Of a stretch of DNA of 7,397 nucleotides, positions 6,424 to 7,397 are shown piece by piece. Numbering within the stretch: position 1 is the first letter of the stretch; every line of letters begins with the position of its first letter. Source of the stretch: Desulfobacterales bacterium (GTDB lineage Bacteria > Desulfobacterota > Desulfobacteria > Desulfobacterales > SpSt-501). A program made the translations under genes and the position numbers. The notes beneath the pieces are model-generated. The model was not told the origin of the DNA and ran no database searches. It saw nothing but the letters and a program-made list of their open reading frames with translations. The stretch covers positions 1 through 7,397 of the forward strand of contig JALOOS010000080.1 in NCBI GenBank assembly GCA_025454275.1, written 5' to 3'.

Positions 6424-7229
6424 TACGACCGCCTTCCTTTCGCCCGCGCGACGACCTTTTCGTATTCCTCGCAGTATTCGGGCTCTTCCTTCTGGACGAA
6501 AATCCCGCGTTCGATCAACCCCGGGTTCTCCTGCTTGGCCTTGGACCCGATCGGGGTCGTATGGTCCTTGAACCAGGTGATCATCTCGGCCGCATCGCCG
6601 ATCTTGTTCTTGCGCCCGAAATAGGTCGGACACTGGGAGAGGATCTCCACCACCGAAAAGCCTTTGTGGGTGATGGCTTTTTCAATGATCTCGATCATCT
6701 GCTGGACGTGAAACGTCGTGGAACGGGCGACGAAGGTGGCCCCGGCCGCCCGGGCCAGCTCCACGACGTCGAAGCTGCGGTCGATGGTCCGGTAGGGGGC
6801 CGTGGTGGCGCTCACGTCCTCGCCCGATAGCGGCGAGAACTGGCCGCCGGTCATGCCGTAGATGCGGTTGTTCATGACGAGCGCGGTCATGTCCAGGTTG
6901 CGCCGCGCGGCGTGGATGAAGTGGTTCCCGCCGATGGCGAGCGCATCCCCGTCGCCCATCGGCACGATCAGCTTGAGCTCCGGGCGGGCGATCTTCACCC
7001 CGGTGGCGAACGCCAGCGCCCGGCCGTGGATGGTGTGCAGGGTGTGGAAGTCCACGTAGCCGGAGATGCGTGAAGAGCAGCCGATCCCGGAGACCATGAC
7101 GATCTCGTTCTTGGTCAACCCCAGGCGTTCGATCGCCCGGACCAACCCGCCCAGCACCTCGCCGTGCCCGCAGCCCGGGCACCACAGATGCGGCAGGAAC
7201 CGTTCCCGTAAGTAGTCCTTGACTGCCAT
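6423..7229 (-). CDS. korB: 2-oxoacid:ferredoxin oxidoreductase, beta subunit (ThDP-binding)
   Basis: This 268-residue protein is the thiamine-diphosphate and 4Fe-4S binding beta subunit of a 2-oxoacid:ferredoxin oxidoreductase. Cys17 and Cys20 in WCPGCGHG, Cys51 in GIGCSS and Cys200 in SQCPTY match the four cluster ligands known for this family. The diphosphate/Mg site is GDGDALAIGGNHFIHAARRN (92-111) with NNRIYGMTGGQ (120-130). Length and motif spacing are normal for the KorB/PorB-like short beta subunit. It starts 3 nt after the korA stop, with GGGG 8 nt before the ATG, and overlaps korC by one base. The alpha-beta-gamma order indicates one transcription unit entering from the right. 2-Oxoglutarate is the likely substrate by analogy to KorABC, but pyruvate or branched-chain specificity cannot be excluded. 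Confidence 0.94.
   Translation of the reverse strand: MAVKDYLRERFLPHLWCPGCGHGEVLGGLVRAIERLGLTKNEIVMVSGIGCSSRISGYVDFHTLHTIHGRALAFATGVKIARPELKLIVPMGDGDALAIGGNHFIHAARRNLDMTALVMNNRIYGMTGGQFSPLSGEDVSATTAPYRTIDRSFDVVELARAAGATFVARSTTFHVQQMIEIIEKAITHKGFSVVEILSQCPTYFGRKNKIGDAAEMITWFKDHTTPIGSKAKQENPGLIERGIFVQKEEPEYCEEYEKVVARAKGRRS
6432..6439 (-). promoter_or_regulatory. Ribosome binding site of korC inside the 3' end of korB
   Basis: On the minus strand AAGGAAGG lies 8 nt before the korC ATG and within the last codons of korB. It fixes the korC start at 6423 and fits tight, coupled translation of the two subunits. Confidence 0.75.
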
Positions 7230-7232
7230 GGT

Positions 7233-7397
7233 TCAAACCCCTTTGCCTTGGATGATGCGCAGGATGTTCATGATGTCCTCGGGCGTGATGAAGTTGCCGT
7301 CGATGCGGTTGGCGAGAAACACCCGCTCGGGCTGGGGCAGCGAGAGCTTCACCATCTGCATGATCTGCCCCATGTTCATCTCCACCACGACGACCGC
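7233..7397 (-). CDS. korA: 2-oxoacid:ferredoxin oxidoreductase, alpha subunit (C-terminal 54 residues)
   Basis: This frame is open from the right edge to a TGA at 7235-7233 and encodes 54 residues. It begins inside the conserved VVVVEMNMGQ motif of the alpha subunit C-terminal domain (transketolase C-like/domain II) and ends NILRIIQGKGV. This is the normal tail of KorA/VorB-like alpha subunits, which hold the pyrimidine-binding half of the ThDP site. It is cut by the window edge, not broken. korB follows after 3 nt. A small ferredoxin-like delta subunit is not seen downstream of korC; if the complex has one, its gene would lie upstream of korA, outside the window. Confidence 0.88.
   Translation of the reverse strand, partial: AVVVVEMNMGQIMQMVKLSLPQPERVFLANRIDGNFITPEDIMNILRIIQGKGV

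Noticed and set aside
4522..6624. A 700-codon plus-strand open frame running through the kinase and then opposite korC and korB
   Set aside because: It crosses from an alternative frame of the kinase into the antisense of two conserved kor genes. The product is Arg/Pro/Ala-rich low complexity and shows no domain.
6424..6633. Upstream extension of korC by 70 residues into korB
   Set aside because: This part overlaps korB coding sequence in another frame and has no homology. The GxGGQG domain begins right after the ATG at 6423, which also has a good ribosome binding site.

Overview
This is a GC-rich, gene-dense stretch of bacterial chromosome. It looks like an anaerobic member of the Desulfobacterota (former Deltaproteobacteria). 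The signs are a ferredoxin-dependent 2-oxoacid oxidoreductase operon, a type IV prepilin peptidase, and a Hanks-type kinase fused to a DUF1566-like domain, all with strong G/C third-position codon use. The lineage is an inference from gene content; no rRNA or other marker is present. No tRNA, rRNA, CRISPR array, insertion sequence or attachment site was recognised.

Left part (1-2873, minus strand): lon, encoding the ATP-dependent protease, is followed by the N-terminal part of tsaB (tRNA t6A modification), which runs off the left edge. The lon stop and tsaB start overlap as ATGA. Within the 3' end of lon is an AT-rich island of about 90 bp that does not match the rest of the gene.

Middle (2874-3046): a 173-bp divergent intergenic region carries the only other strongly AT-rich patch. 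It holds a good sigma70-like promoter facing lon, a weak possible heat-shock-type promoter facing lon, and a good ribosome binding site for the rightward genes.

Middle-right (3047-5881, plus strand): three tightly packed genes encode a bifunctional prepilin peptidase/N-methyltransferase, a calcineurin-like metallophosphoesterase, and a Ser/Thr protein kinase with a C-terminal DUF1566/Lcl-like domain. The phosphoesterase and kinase overlap by GTGA. This makes a possible phosphorylation/dephosphorylation pair co-transcribed with a type IV pilus/secretion processing enzyme. It is the most interesting unit in the window.

Right part (5857-7397, minus strand): the end of an alpha-beta-gamma operon of a thiamine-diphosphate 2-oxoacid:ferredoxin oxidoreductase (korA partial, korB, korC). 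The gamma gene converges on the kinase gene and their 3' ends overlap by 25 bp, leaving no room for an intergenic terminator. Apart from the kinase unit, the genes are recognisable housekeeping or energy-metabolism families.
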